Assembly (NCBI GenBank): GCA_002077065.1
Contig: NAJO01000002.1
Location: 1,178,001-1,242,000 of the forward strand
Reading direction: 5' to 3'
From: Cryoendolithus antarcticus
Lineage: Eukaryota > Ascomycota > Dothideomycetes > Cladosporiales > Cladosporiaceae
Length of the DNA stretch: 64,000 nucleotides
The position numbers and the translations under genes were made by a program. Below, in pieces: positions 44,276 through 56,143 of this stretch (position 1 is its first letter; each line of letters starts with the position of its first letter). The notes beneath the pieces are model-generated. The model was not told where the DNA came from, did not search any database, and saw only the letters and a program-made list of their open reading frames with translations.

Positions 44276-45423
44276 ATGTCGTACGTCTCTCATGCTCGCT
44301 TTTGATCCTCTTTGAAGTTACGTTGCTCTGTTCCTGCACGTCTTGCGCCACGTCAATACCTCCGATAGCACTCGATCATGCGCGGACAATGTCGATGCAA
44401 CTAACACATCCTCAGCAACCCCTCACAGCAAAATCAGAAGCGCAATCTTCAGCCTACAATCCCCACCAGCGCGTACTCCGCCTCTCCCTCACAACTCACC
44501 CTATCAAGCGACGGACTGCCCGCCCAACTCCTTGGCCAGAACCCTTATCAACAGAACTTCGCCTACGGCCACGATCCATCCGCGGCCTTCGCCTACCCCC
44601 CACAACCCCAATATAGACCGCATCCCTCACAACAGCAAGTGAAGCCGGACTATCAGCACCTGCAACAACTCCAACAAACGCACCAACTGCCCCAAAATCC
44701 GCAACTACCCTCCCCAACCAACTCGCGAAAGCGGCGCGCATCAGACATCCACGACTCCCCGCTACCAGGCTCCAGTGGCAGCAATGCCGCTTTCGGGCAT
44801 CCGCAGCAGCAGGGCCTGATGGCCGCGCCACGGGACGTAGGCGATCTTAGCGGACTGCAAGGGCTACCCAATCCTTCGGCGCCGAAGAAAGGCAGGACGA
44901 ACACGCCCTGGACGCCTGCTGAGGAGCAACGGCTGAAAGCGCTGCGTGACGCAGGGAGCAGCTGGAGTGAAATCGCGAAGACGTTTCCCGCGCGGACTGA
45001 GGGAAGCGTGAAGAAGCATTGGTACAAGGTGCGCATTGCCCTGGCTCCGAGGCAGATGATTCTGACCATGCTGAGTGGGGATGATGGATTTGTTAGCTGC
45101 CGCTGACACCTAGCACAGGACATGCATTATGCCGATTTTGCGGAAGACGAGGTCAGCAATTTCGTTCGCCTCACCCGCCACATGGCTCACGTGCGTGCAT
45201 ACTGACCGAGCCAACAGAGTGCTGCGCTCTTGCAAGCGATCAAAGACTATGAGAACAACAAGTGGAAAGTGATAGGGCAGAAAGTGGGAAAGCCCGCGAA
45301 GGTGAGTACAGATCGAAGCTGAACTCGATCTTTGGAAACTGGCTGTTGTTGCAACTGACAGGCACTAACGTACAATTGCAGGCGTGCGAGCAGTTCGCCA
45401 AAGAGCAGGGTTGGAAGATATAA
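44276..45423 (+). CDS. Myb/SANT-domain DNA-binding protein, five exons
   Basis: The exons are 44276-44280 (ATGTC only), 44416-45028, 45119-45151, 45218-45301 and 45382-45423. Introns of 135, 90, 66 and 80 nt are all GT..AG, and the sum is 258 codons. The N-terminal half is Gln/Pro-rich and disordered, with a basic patch SRKRRASD. The first Myb repeat is TPWTPAEEQRLKALRDAGSS followed by WSEIAKTFPARTEGSVKKHW. A second, shorter repeat is assembled across the last three exons (AALLQAIKDYENNKWKVIGQ and KACEQFAKEQGW). The tryptophan spacing fits a two-repeat Myb protein resembling small fungal regulators. Targets are unknown. The five-nucleotide first coding exon was chosen because no in-frame ATG lies between the upstream stop and the acceptor. 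Confidence 0.82.
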
Positions 45424-45991
45424 TGCTCTGCCCTCCCGGCTACCCAAGGACTTCTTCAGGAGTCATGTTGTTCGCTATCAGGACCCAGAGCCATCATCGG
45501 GCTAAGAATAGCCAGTCGTGTGGCTTGGTGGTTTACCGCTCTGCATGCGGGCGTGCTCTTACTAGCGACAGGCGCTGCGTTCTTGACGAGCGCCGGAAGG
45601 ACCGACACGAAGTGTCGCATGTACAAAAGGCGTTTTGAGTTCGCGAAGATGCTCAGATTTTCATCCATTGTCCAGCGATTCGCGGCCGGTGTGCTTTACA
45701 CGCAGTTCTATCCGCCTTCTGTCACCTCCGGAGCGTTTACAAAGCATTCTGGTGGAAGATCGGGCGTTGCGGTGGTCGACCACACAATTCCTGTGCGCAG
45801 GCGCCAACGAGAGCCTTGACCATCCAAGCCTGAGCTCCTGAGCGTGATGTGATTACGAAGACAATGGCGCTCAGCGTGCGCGTCTTGTCGATGTATGCCC
45901 CCTTCATCGCTAGGTCGTGAACCGCCCGTTCCCTTGTGTAACTCTCTCACTTCCTAATGCAAAGTTGTGACTTTGCCACCATCAAATGGCC
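45424..45991. other. Convergent 3' intergenic region
   Basis: These 568 bp lie between the 3' ends of the Myb and NDUFAF3 genes. Frames here start at non-ATG codons, and I see nothing supportable. Confidence 0.5.
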
Positions 45992-46693
45992 TTACTTCCC
46001 CATCCCCCAACCCACAGGCACCATCGCCCCGGCCACATTCTGCACACCCCTCTCCGTAGCCAACAAATTGAACTGCGCCGCCGCATTCCTCGTATCTTGC
46101 ACCTCAACCCTTATCCCCATTTCCGCAATCCTCTGCCGCGTCTTCACACTCAACGGCACGATCCCCCTCCCCGTCCCCAACACGAGTAAATCCGGCTTCG
46201 GCCACACCAAGCCCAACACCCCCCAAGCCTCTTCGCTAGGCTCCAGCTGCCCTTTCGCATTCACTAGCCCAGTGCCGGAGATATGCGGTGTGGTCCAGGG
46301 TGACCAGGCGAAAGCTTCGCCGCCTACCAAGAGGACGCCGGAGTTCGTCAACTTGAGGCCGGAGTTCAGCGCGAATCCGTCATTCATGCAGGCGTCTATT
46401 GCTGTTGTGGGGACGGGTGTGGCGGAGAGCATGTCCATTGAGGAGAAGTCGGTTTGGGTGTCTTCTTTACTTGCTGGGCCGCGGTCGTGGGATTTGGGGG
46501 CTGCGGAGAGGGGCCGGGGGGAGGTGTGGAGGCATCTTGTTGAGGGTACCAGCGTTGGTCTCGCTGTAGCTACTGGATTAGGAGCGATTGGGCGTAATGG
46601 CTTGGAAAGGCGATGCGAGAGCGTGAGATGGAGGCATCGGCGACAAGAGATAGAAGGAGCGCGAAGGGCGGCGCGGGAAACGATGGTGAGCAT
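45992..46693 (-). CDS. Complex I assembly factor NDUFAF3-like (Mth938 domain)
   Basis: This is a 233-residue single-exon protein. The first ~60 residues are rich in Arg, Ser and Ala with almost no acidic residues and look like a mitochondrial presequence. The C-terminal ~120 residues match the Mth938/DUF498 fold: NSGVLLVGGEAFAWSP, PDLLVLGTGRGIVPLS, then MGIRVEVQDTRNAAAQFNLLA and VAGAMVPVG. In animals and fungi this factor acts in the mitochondrial matrix during assembly of respiratory complex I, together with NDUFAF4. The length and the internal GTG-GRG motif agree with the family. It is convergent with the Myb gene. Confidence 0.92.
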   Translation of the reverse strand: MLTIVSRAALRAPSISCRRCLHLTLSHRLSKPLRPIAPNPVATARPTLVPSTRCLHTSPRPLSAAPKSHDRGPASKEDTQTDFSSMDMLSATPVPTTAIDACMNDGFALNSGLKLTNSGVLLVGGEAFAWSPWTTPHISGTGLVNAKGQLEPSEEAWGVLGLVWPKPDLLVLGTGRGIVPLSVKTRQRIAEMGIRVEVQDTRNAAAQFNLLATERGVQNVAGAMVPVGWGMGK

Positions 46694-47010
46694 TTCCGAA
46701 TTCGATGCTCGTCGTTAATTAAGAGGAGAGGAGGGAAGGAAGAGGCGGTTGCGTGTATGGGTTGCGAAAGATGTATCTGTCGTCGATGATGAGACTACGC
46801 AATGTTCGCGAATTGTTTGGAGGTCGACTTGCGCAGACGTCACCGAACAAGGACAAAGTTCAGGCCATTGGGATACGGTGGAAAACACTTGTCGGCAGAA
46901 AGGGAACAAATCGAGATACAATCACCCTTACACCCCGACGCTTATGCTACACTATCATAATACATTCCCCGAACGCCAGCGTTGCAGTGTTCCCATTCCA
47001 TCCCTTACAT
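46694..47010. other. Intergenic, 317 bp
   Basis: This is the NDUFAF3 promoter side and the PRP8 3' side. No feature is recognised. Confidence 0.5.
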
Positions 47011-50000
47011 CTAGGCCAAGTTGTCCGCCCTGTCCACCCACACATCCTCCATCTCGCCGAAAGCTTGGAAATGCACCGGCCGATGCAAGTCGTCATAGAA
47101 TCTCTTCGGCACACCCACGCCAACGAATACCCTCTGCTTCTCTCGCTCTCCGAACCCTGCACCCAAGAACCCCCAGTTCCACCTCTCATCCTCCGGCACA
47201 AGGAAGTAACCCCTAATCTTATCCGACAACAGCAACTGGCACTTCTCGCCGAAACTCTGGCTGAAACCAGCAGGCGCATCGGAGCCGAGATCCAGGTTCG
47301 AGGCGCCCCAGGTGTAGCCTGGAGGCGTGAGAGACCAGGCGGAGAGCGAGACAGAGCCGGGCGTGAAATTCACGAGGAGGGAGAGGGTCTTGCTGTCCCA
47401 GGATTCATGGGCGCGCATTAGGCGAGCGTGTTGGGTGACGTCGCTGGAGGGCATGAAGCGGCTTTCGTTACCGGCTGCTGTGTGGATGATGCCAAGTGGC
47501 TCTAGATCCTTGAGAAGCTCGTGCTCGGGCAGACGCGTGGGGAGCGTGACGTCGCGTGTGCCGCCGACTTGGGGAACCATGACTATAGTCTTGATCTCCT
47601 TGACGCGCGCGTTGTCTTTGGGCGACGTGCCGTACAAGTAGCCTGCGACTTGGATACGGAGATCCGAGATGGCGATGAAGCGCTTGAGGATGTTCTTCGG
47701 CATGACGTACGTGTAGTGGTCCTCGTCGTCGCGGATGTCGTCGCTGGAGATGTAGATGTTGTTGGCGCGGGTCCGCAAGTTGCTTGTCGCAATTGCTCTT
47801 GTCCGCCACTCAGTCTTTGAGGCGAAGGAAGCTTGCTCGTACTGACTGGTGGTCGTGACGACCATGTCCTCACCGTGCACATTCTGCGTCTTGGTTGTGA
47901 CGGCTGTCAGCTGTGCCTGCTCGAGCTGTTGCTTCTCGATCTCAGCAGCTTGCTGGCGCTGCATGCTCGGCGCTGAGATCTCCATACCCAGGATGATATC
48001 CCTAATCTCCGTGTTCGTGAGCGAGGAGGTGTTGACGTTGTTCTTCTTGCCATAGTCATTCAAGATCAGATCTCTGAGCTGCACTTCTACCTTCACCCAA
48101 TCGTCATCCGTCAGCGTCGGCCAGATATGATGCTCCTGCGTGATGACAGTCTTGTCCGGTCTGAGTAGTAGCTTGGTCTTGTCCTGATTGACGTGCAGCG
48201 CACGCAGAATCAAGATCAACCTGGAGAAAGCCGTGTACGACGAGATACTCTTCAGCCACTCGTCATACAGATTGAACAACACCATCTGCGGTTCGGTAGC
48301 GCGTAAGATCATGTCGCCCAGCTTCTCGACCTTCATCGCAGCCTGGAATGGCAGCTGTAGCTCTGACGCTCGGATACTGATGTTCGGGAAATCAAGCAAA
48401 TGCACTTCGAGCGGATCCAGCAGACCCTTGCGTGTGACGATCAGCTGCTTCGGCTGTTCTTCCACAGGCAGCGATCGGATCAGCGCAGCCACTTCTTCGG
48501 CAGTCTTCCACTTCGCCAACTGACCAAGACGCTTCTGCCCAGCCCAGACAGACGTGTGGATGATCTTTAAGAACAACTGTCCAGTTCTCGGGTTGAAGAT
48601 GAAGATCGCGCCATTGATGGGCTTAGTCGTCAAATTACCCTCGAAGGTCTTGTGAATAGTCACACGGTATACATTCGTGTCGTCGATGAACAGCTGAATT
48701 TGGTTGCTGAAAAGCTCAGAGTAGTTCTGCGAGTTAAGGAACTCCTGGCTGCTCTCCGAAGCGTACAGCTGCAGGCCTTTCCGGATGCGCTCTCGTAGAA
48801 CGTACAAGGCGGGGTTTGCTTTCATGACCTTAGCCATAGCTTGCTGCACGAGCTGCTTGAGACCGGGAAAATACTGCCCATACGCCGAGTATAGATTGTA
48901 CGCCAGATCGATACCGATCATGAGGCCGGTTGCTGAGGGGTAGATGCTCATTGAGTCAGTGGTGTAGTCCAAGTACTTCGCCCTTACGTATCGCTCGATA
49001 TCGTGCGAGTCGTAGTCTCCGTAACGTAGTTGCACATCAACCCAGAACTTGTTCGTCTGTGTCGCGCCCATGTTGTCTTTGGTATCATAGAGCAAGCTCG
49101 GGTTGCTGACGGACCACTTATGGCTTGCGAAGAGCAAGATGTCGGCGCAGGACGAGTTCATCTTGTAGCTCTTTCGGGGATGAATGGTCTCCTTCTGCAC
49201 CGTCTCGATGCCCAGCGCTTCCAGTTCTTGATCAAAGACTTGGCACAGATCCATTACCACTGATTCGTGGATCTTCTGCCACAAATGCGCGCGGAAGATC
49301 TGGATGAGCGAGATCTTGAGCGTCGGGATCTTGCCGTGGAGGAAGATACCTGTCAAGTCGAGCTGGACTTGAAAACCAACGTACACATTCGCTCTGGTAT
49401 GCATGTTAGCCTGCGGAGATATGGCAGATTGGATGGAGGGGAGAAATCATACCTGTTTATGGTGGGCGACCACCAGAGCGTGAAGCGACGATTGGGAATC
49501 TGGTTGAGACCAGATCGCTGAGCATTGGTCAACTTTTTGAACTTCATCGACTCTTCGAAACCACTGTTGTGCAGTACGAGACGATCGTGGCGGAGGTATA
49601 GCTGATCGCCATCCACGCGGAAGCCAGCCCACTTAGTCGATGTAGCCTCGAGGCTGATGTTTTCGATCGAATATCGGGTGTCATGCTTCGATGAAGAAAG
49701 CTCCGCAGCCTTGAACAGCTGGTGTCGTGCACGTTGACCGGTGGTCAGACTAGCGAAGTGTGCAGCGGTCATCTCGACGTAGTCGTACTGAACGACTCCA
49801 GTGTCGCATTCCGCATCAGTACTCGATGATCGGCGGGGCGCCTCGCGATGGAGAGACAAGATGTGGTTCGAGGTGACCACAAGGTCCTCCAAACCGCTGC
49901 CAAGCTTCATGCGGTACAAAGGCTCATCACCTTTGACGATGTTGAATGCCCTCCTGCAAGTGCCGTCGGGACCCATCAATTCGTCACCTTCGCCGACGTC

Positions 50001-53000
50001 TTCGACCTTTACTTCACTGCCGTCATGCCGTAGCAGTCGCGTTCCATAAGCCAAACAAGCCTTCTCCCAGAAGAGGCCTTCCCAGGATGGAAAAGCAGTC
50101 GCCTTGAACAGCGTATGCTCAAGTATGGTCTCCACACCGCCCAACGCCTGAATAACATCCGTCCTGTAAGCATTGAGATTCCACAGCTTACCATCATGCC
50201 TTCCACTCGTCCACCAGAACGGATTACTCTTCATATGCTGATACACTTTGAACTCCGTCCGAGCCCTGAAGCCCTTGTCAAAGCTCAAAGTGCTGCGATC
50301 CTTCTGAAACAACGTGTTGATACGCGGTAGCCCACGATCCCAGGAGTCTTCCAAATCTTCGAGAGTAAGACGGCGGTTCTGCTGGTTAGCTTCGAGGCGC
50401 TTTTGAGAGTACTCCGTCCACACGCGTTGTGAGTCAACGAACTCAGCTTCCCAGGGTATGATGTAGCGGAAGATGTTCGGGATCAAGGTCTCATCGTCGT
50501 GGCCCATGCCAGCGCGGTAATGCGTTACGCCAGTATCAGTCTGCTTCGACCAGCGCTTGTCGGACGTGGGGATCAAGATGTGACTGCCGGAGATCATGCC
50601 CAGACCACCGAGTTCCTTGGGCGTGTAGAAGACTGCAGGCGGGAAACGAGAGGGCATCTTGGAGTTCAGACCAATTTTCACGCGAGTCTGGATCTTGGTC
50701 TCGCACTTGACGATCGTGTCAAGAAGGTTGACGGTGCTAACTGCGGCTTCGCGGTAGTAGGTGAAGAGCGCGATGAGAGTCGTGTTCCATTTGTTGGCGA
50801 TCTTGGTGAACGTTGTGCTGCCTGATGACATGAGAATTTGGCGGATGCGGTTGTTGAACTTTGCCACATCGTCTTCGGTGACCTGCAGGAAGGCGTGCGC
50901 AGTACGCTCCTTGGTGCTGTTGTCGACTAGACTCCAGACCGAGTCTTTGACCGGGAATTCATCTGCCGCATTGCGAAGCTTGGGCAGGATGCGGACTTCA
51001 AACCCATTCATCGCGAAAAGCAAGTTCGGGTTGTCGCGCGAGTAGACTGACGCGAAGGTGTCGTCCCACTCTATGGTCGTCAAGCTTCGCGGCAGTCTAT
51101 TCTTCATATCCCAGAATACTGCCCTGCCGAGATTGACATCATGGCGCATCAATCGCATGCGACTGTCGCGAGGCCAGCACTTCTTGTTCTTGTACCCGAT
51201 CACATTCTCAAAGTTCGGATCCGGCTGCTCTGTCAAGAATCGCTGGATCAAATCGCGGGACTCATCAGCAGAGAAACGGAAGAAGATCCAGATCTTGTCG
51301 ATGTAGCGAGTGTACAAGCGGATAGGGTGGCGACTCTCAGTCGCCCGGTCGCGGAACTGCAAGAAGTCGTTGGGCGCGTTCGGTGGCCCGGCGATTTCAC
51401 TGGCGCGCTGCAGGCCGAGCAGCAAGAGATCGATAATCAGACCGTAGTACTGGAACACGAAAGCCGAGAACTGTAGACCCCGAATCATACCGTAGGCGTT
51501 CGTATGGTCCATGTCCTTGTAATTGAGTTGCACGTTGTTCTTCGACGAGATGTAGTCTGCCAAATTGTGATCCATGATCAACCGCAGCAATCTGTTGAGC
51601 AATGTGATGTCGATCTTCTCGTAGACCTTGTCCAGCCGAGTCTCGAGCATGACATTGCACTCGCCCTCATCGATAGACCAGACATTCGACAAGTTGTTGA
51701 TACCTTGCGCCCACTTGTACGTGAGCAGTGGCGGCACTTCACTATCAGATGGCTTGATCCAGGCAGGGAACAGGCGGCGCTGATCAGCCTGGTACCATAA
51801 GTACTGATCGAGATAGGCATCGGTGATCTTTTCGATGGGCTCAATGTCGTACACCGGATTGATGTTGCTGTAATTGTCGTTCATGTCAATGCCGACCTCT
51901 TTGAACGCGCGCTGCGTGAGCAAGAAGCGCTTGATGCGTGCCAGCGTTGTGCCAGGACTATCGTAGGCCTGCTCGATCAGTGCGAGCTCTTCTCGTTGAC
52001 TCTGATTTAGTCGACCCTTGACGCTGTATGCCTCTCGAAGTCGCTCGAGCGCTAGGATCAGGATCTTCGTGTCGTGCTTGTAGCTGACCGAAGGGAAGGG
52101 GATGGGCTGATACTTTCGGCTTTCTAGCCAATGCACAGCAGTAGTGAAGATCGCGACACCCTCCTCGGTGCTGACATATGGACCATCCTTGAGGTAGTTG
52201 TGCTGCCTCTCTTGCTCAGCCTTGAGCCATAGCCGCGTAAGGCGACCCAAGTTCTTCTTCGCAACAGTCTTGTCGACAGTCGCACCGCGCCTGATACGCT
52301 CGCGATTGTAGTGCGCAACAGACACCCACCAGTCTGCCTTACTCTTCACATACCGCAAGATAATATCCTCGATCGGCTTGGGCAGACCAGGCACCTTCCA
52401 TGGGATATTCGACTTCCAGCATCGCCAAGCCTCACTCAGATGTTGCAGCACTGTGTTGACCTTGCTCTGCTTGATACCCTCGGGCATCATATCCATCAAG
52501 TCAGCCATGACAGACGCACGCAGCTCGAGATCGAAATGCGACTCGACTCGCTGCTTCGTCACCGTCTTCGCCACACCTTTGCTGTGACGCCCCTCGAACT
52601 GTCTGCTGAGCAAGTTACCCAGCCATCGCTCAAGCAAAGGGATGATTCCGCGCAAGAAGAACAGCCAGACTCGCCACGCTGGTGCCCAGAAACCGCACCC
52701 TGGTCCCTTGCCGACAGGTCCGGAGTTGAAGCGGTAGTAGATCAAATGCTTCAGGTCCTTGCATTGGCGAATCTGGTGCATAAGCTTGTACTTGTAGCGG
52801 TACATGCCTGTCAGCTGACCAACATGATTGAATGCATACAAGATGCCGTCTGCAAGCTGGAAGGCATCAATGTTGCCAAGTCTGTATTGCACTTGCGCGT
52901 CAACAATTAGCTTGGTCAGACGGAGGATCTCACGCATTAGGTGGAAGGCATTGCCGAATCGGGACTTCTTGCGCTCCTTTGTCGTCAGCGTCTTGATAGG

Positions 53001-54680
53001 CTTCAAGTTAAAGTTGTAGTCCAGATGCAAGTAAGTCAAGTTCTTGCGATGGATGAGCAAGTTCAGCATATTGAAGCCTTGCCTGCAGACTTGTAATCCA
53101 GCCTCCACCCAATCGATAGTGGTCTGTTGGAAGAACTTCGTGCTCTTCAGACTGCGACACAGGTTCTGCTTGTTTTGTGCTTTAGCAGGCTTCTTGTGCA
53201 GCTCGTTCAGGACGAACGTCTTGAGCATCTTCTGATACGAGACCCGCACCTTCACAGGCTGACCTCCAGGCACGTGCTCAAGATACCATTGCTTCACAAG
53301 CGGTACATCTTGTGCTCTTACCATCTTGCCAGATCGGCGGTCGAATGGGTATGGTGCCCACCACAGCGCGATAGCCGCAGATGTGTCCTGATTGGCAAGG
53401 TCCTCGTCGTTTAGAAATGGCTCGACCTCATCAGGAAGACTGAATCCAACACCGCCTTCCTCATCGTCCGGCTCCTCGTTATTGCCCTGGCCAAATATCT
53501 CGTCCTCGTGGCTGACGGTCAGGTTCTTCGGTGCCACTGATCTCGATGAAATAGGATTGATCGCAGAGTCGAAGTAGAACGCAGGTAAGCTCGGGTCTTC
53601 AGTCTTGAGGTAGACGCATTGTGGGTATGAGTAAATTCCAAGCTTCACGCTCCGAGGCAAGCTGTTGTATAGATATGGAAATGCCACCTTGTACTCTGTC
53701 CGGATGGGTGATCGAAAGATGATGCGGTCGATGGCATTGAACTCGCCAAAGTCCTCGTCGTTCGGATCGACATCCTTGTATAGAGGCTCAAAGCGAGGTC
53801 CACCAGGTATTGCCACATTCAGTGCCTTTGCAGTGGCGAAACCCGGTAGGTCGAAGAGATGGAAGTAGTTCTTGTCGACGATGTCTGATAACAGCGGATC
53901 ACTGAGCCGGTGTAATGCAGCCATCTGCGGGAGTGACAGGTTCCACTCCTTGTAGCCCGGCCCGTTGACATGGCTCGTATCCGACAGCGGTCTGTGATCA
54001 TAGAACCAGTCAAACACAGCCTCGTCCTCCTCCTCATCGAGCTCCATCTGTATCGGCTCCAGTGGCTCAACATCCTCGATGTTTTCCGACCAGCTCAGAG
54101 GCGGCTCCTCATCATCAAATGGTGGGAACCGCATCCTCTTGAAATGTCTCCGATCGCTCTTCTCCCTCCTCATGGCCACCCACATCGTCGCCCACTGCGC
54201 ATGAAATACCGGCTCGATCACCCTCGGGATCTCATTGACGAGCGTCAAGCACCCGTTAACGTGGTACAACACCTTCACCTCCCGCGCAGACTCCCAAGGC
54301 ATCGGCATATTTTCCAGCAACTTCAGCACGGCATGCGGCATGAACTTCAGCGCGCCGAGGTAGCTACGCTTATCGCTGCTGAACTTCTTCTGCGAGACGT
54401 CGCCAATGTCCTTAACGATCTTGCGCAAGTGCTCAGGCGGCATGTCGACTTTCTGGGTCTCGACGAAGCCGCCGCGACGCTTTTCGGCGAAGCGACGGCG
54501 TTGCATGCCTAGCCATTCCTTCTTCTTGGCCTGCTTCTTCGCGAGCTCAGGATCGATGGGGGCGGAGCGGAAGCCCGGTGGGGGAGGTGGAGGAATGCCT
54601 GCTGATGATAGTCCTGGAGGCGCGCCTGGCGGTGGAGGAGGTTGCCATCCTGGTGGTGGTGGTGGAGGAATGCCCGCCAT
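47011..54680 (-). CDS. PRP8: Pre-mRNA-splicing factor Prp8, intein-containing
   Basis: The exons are 49453-54680 and 47011-49393, with a single 59-nt intron (GTATGA..CCAG) that restores [19 protein letters not shown]. The precursor is 2536 residues, of which 164 are an intein. Prp8 is the central scaffold of the U5 snRNP and cradles the spliceosomal RNA active site. The N-terminus is proline/glycine-rich, then come the highly conserved N-terminal domain ([20 protein letters not shown]), the RT-like and endonuclease-like core ([20 protein letters not shown]), the RNase-H-like region and the C-terminal JAB1/MPN domain. The start at 54680 is an ATG. After excision the host protein would be about 2372 residues, the normal size. 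Excision joins WEKA to [10 protein letters not shown]. Confidence 0.97.
49566..50057 (-). mobile_element. PRP8 mini-intein, 164 residues
   Basis: An in-frame protein-splicing element interrupts Prp8 between GLFWEKA and [10 protein letters not shown], the site known as PRP8-a in other fungi. It occupies precursor residues 1542-1705. It starts with Cys1 (CLAYGTRLL, block A), has the block B motif TSNH (Thr62 to His65) and ends [10 protein letters not shown] with penultimate His163 and Asn164 followed by host Ser+1. All residues expected for splicing are present. Between about residues 72 and 125 there is only a short linker, and no LAGLIDADG endonuclease motif is seen, so this is a mini-intein that cannot home by itself. 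No intron interrupts it. Confidence 0.95.
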
Positions 54681-55056
54681 GGCTGTGATGGGTGTGTGCA
54701 GGTTCAGTCCCTCCTACTGCGGTATGACCAGCATGCTACTCGATGCGCGATGGAGGCGCGAGTGACACGAGCTGAGCAGTTGACAGTTGCTATGATGGGG
54801 TGAGTGGATAAATCGTCGACGCTGTGTCCTGCGCCTGACTCCTCTTCTGCAATATCTTCACGTCCTCCATCAAGTGGCGTCCTCTGGTCTTCTTCATAAG
54901 TTCGAACATCGTGCACGAGTCAGTCCCAGCCGAAGCAGTGCCAAGACTCGCTTGACTCGCACCTCCACCTCCCAAATTCTCGATTGAGACGTCAACTGAG
55001 CCCGACAGCGAAAACGACTTTCCCTCGCCTACACACGACATCTCGTTACCGCGGAG
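54681..55056. promoter_or_regulatory. Divergent promoter, PRP8 / RPL34
   Basis: This 376-bp interval separates two head-to-head housekeeping genes. A minus-strand ATG frame of 83 codons (54790-55041) fills much of it, but it has no recognised content and would occupy the promoter, so I do not call it. Confidence 0.4.
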
Positions 55057-55704
55057 ATGGCCAACAGCAGATTGACATACGTATGTACAGAGTCATGAAG
55101 GAGATGCGCACATGGGAGGGACACTAACATCTTTCACAGCGAAGGCGCATGCCGTAAGTTTTCCACCACACATTTCCTGGAGCCATCTATCGTTATTGGA
55201 ATCGCACGGATCGTTTTGCAACGAACGGACTGGTCGTGAGATTCGAGTAGAGAACGACGGGAAAGCGATTGGGAAATCGATGATGGGATATCTAGATCTT
55301 AGAGTGACATGGGACTAACACCACCGGAATAGATACAACACCGTCTCCAACAAAGTCCGCATCATCAAAACCCCCGGCGGATCTCTCAGATATCTTCACC
55401 TGAAGAAGAAGGGCACAGCACCAAAGTGTGGTGACTGCGGTAGCAAACTTGCAGGCGTACGTCTCAGCCATCTACCTACCCGCAAAACCGGCCTGGAAAT
55501 TAACAACACCAGATCCCCGCTCTCCGTCCCCGCGAATACTCCCAGATCAGCCGCCCGAAGAAGACAGTGCAGCGCGCATATGGCGGCAGCCGGTGCGCAA
55601 ACTGCGTGAAGGACCGTGTGGTGCGTGCGTTCTTGATTGAGGAGCAGAAGATCGTGAAGAAAGTCATGAAGGAGCAGGAGAAGAAGCAAAAGGGTGGACG
55701 ATAG
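55057..55704 (+). CDS. RPL34: 60S ribosomal protein eL34
   Basis: There are four exons: 55057-55080, 55140-55153 (14 nt), 55333-55456 and 55513-55704. Introns of 59, 179 and 56 nt are all GT..AG, giving 117 residues. The product starts [20 protein letters not shown] and continues [20 protein letters not shown], then [38 protein letters not shown] and [14 protein letters not shown], matching eL34 throughout, including the CX2C pairs of the zinc site. It is a large-subunit protein. The coding sequence is invisible without splicing because the first two exons are tiny. It is divergent from PRP8 and convergent with RRP41. Confidence 0.95.
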
Positions 55705-56143
55705 ATCATGCGATGACTTGGTGGTTCGAAGACAGGGAGCATGGTACCGGTTAGGCAGGAGGAGCCACAATTCGCGTGGACATGACTTCACGGAGCATGA
55801 TCCGCAAGGCGTGATGGAAGCATTGCGGTCGTCTGGCTCCGCACCACCTTCTAGACTAAGCAACTCCTCGACGCCATCGATTGCGTCGCAACACATACAG
55901 CCTTTTCAGGTTCCCTCAGCTGGCAGCTGCCCTCCACCAGGGTTTTGTTGTGCCTGAGCCCACTCTCGTCCATTGCAGCGAGGTTCTCTTGCGGATGGCT
56001 CTCACGCCCTCCAGCACGCAGCTTCCATCTATAGGAACTGGACGACATGCTCACTCCGTACGCGTCATCGGATGCATTCACATACTGAGTCTTGACCACC
56101 ATGTCTCTGCGCATCGCCCGTGATAGTGCATTGGACCTCAGCT
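55705..56143. other. Convergent 3' intergenic region
   Basis: These 439 bp lie between the RPL34 and RRP41 3' ends. Open frames here are short and unrecognised. Confidence 0.5.

Noticed and set aside
54790..55041. 83-codon ATG frame between PRP8 and RPL34
   Set aside because: It would fill the shared promoter and has no recognisable family.
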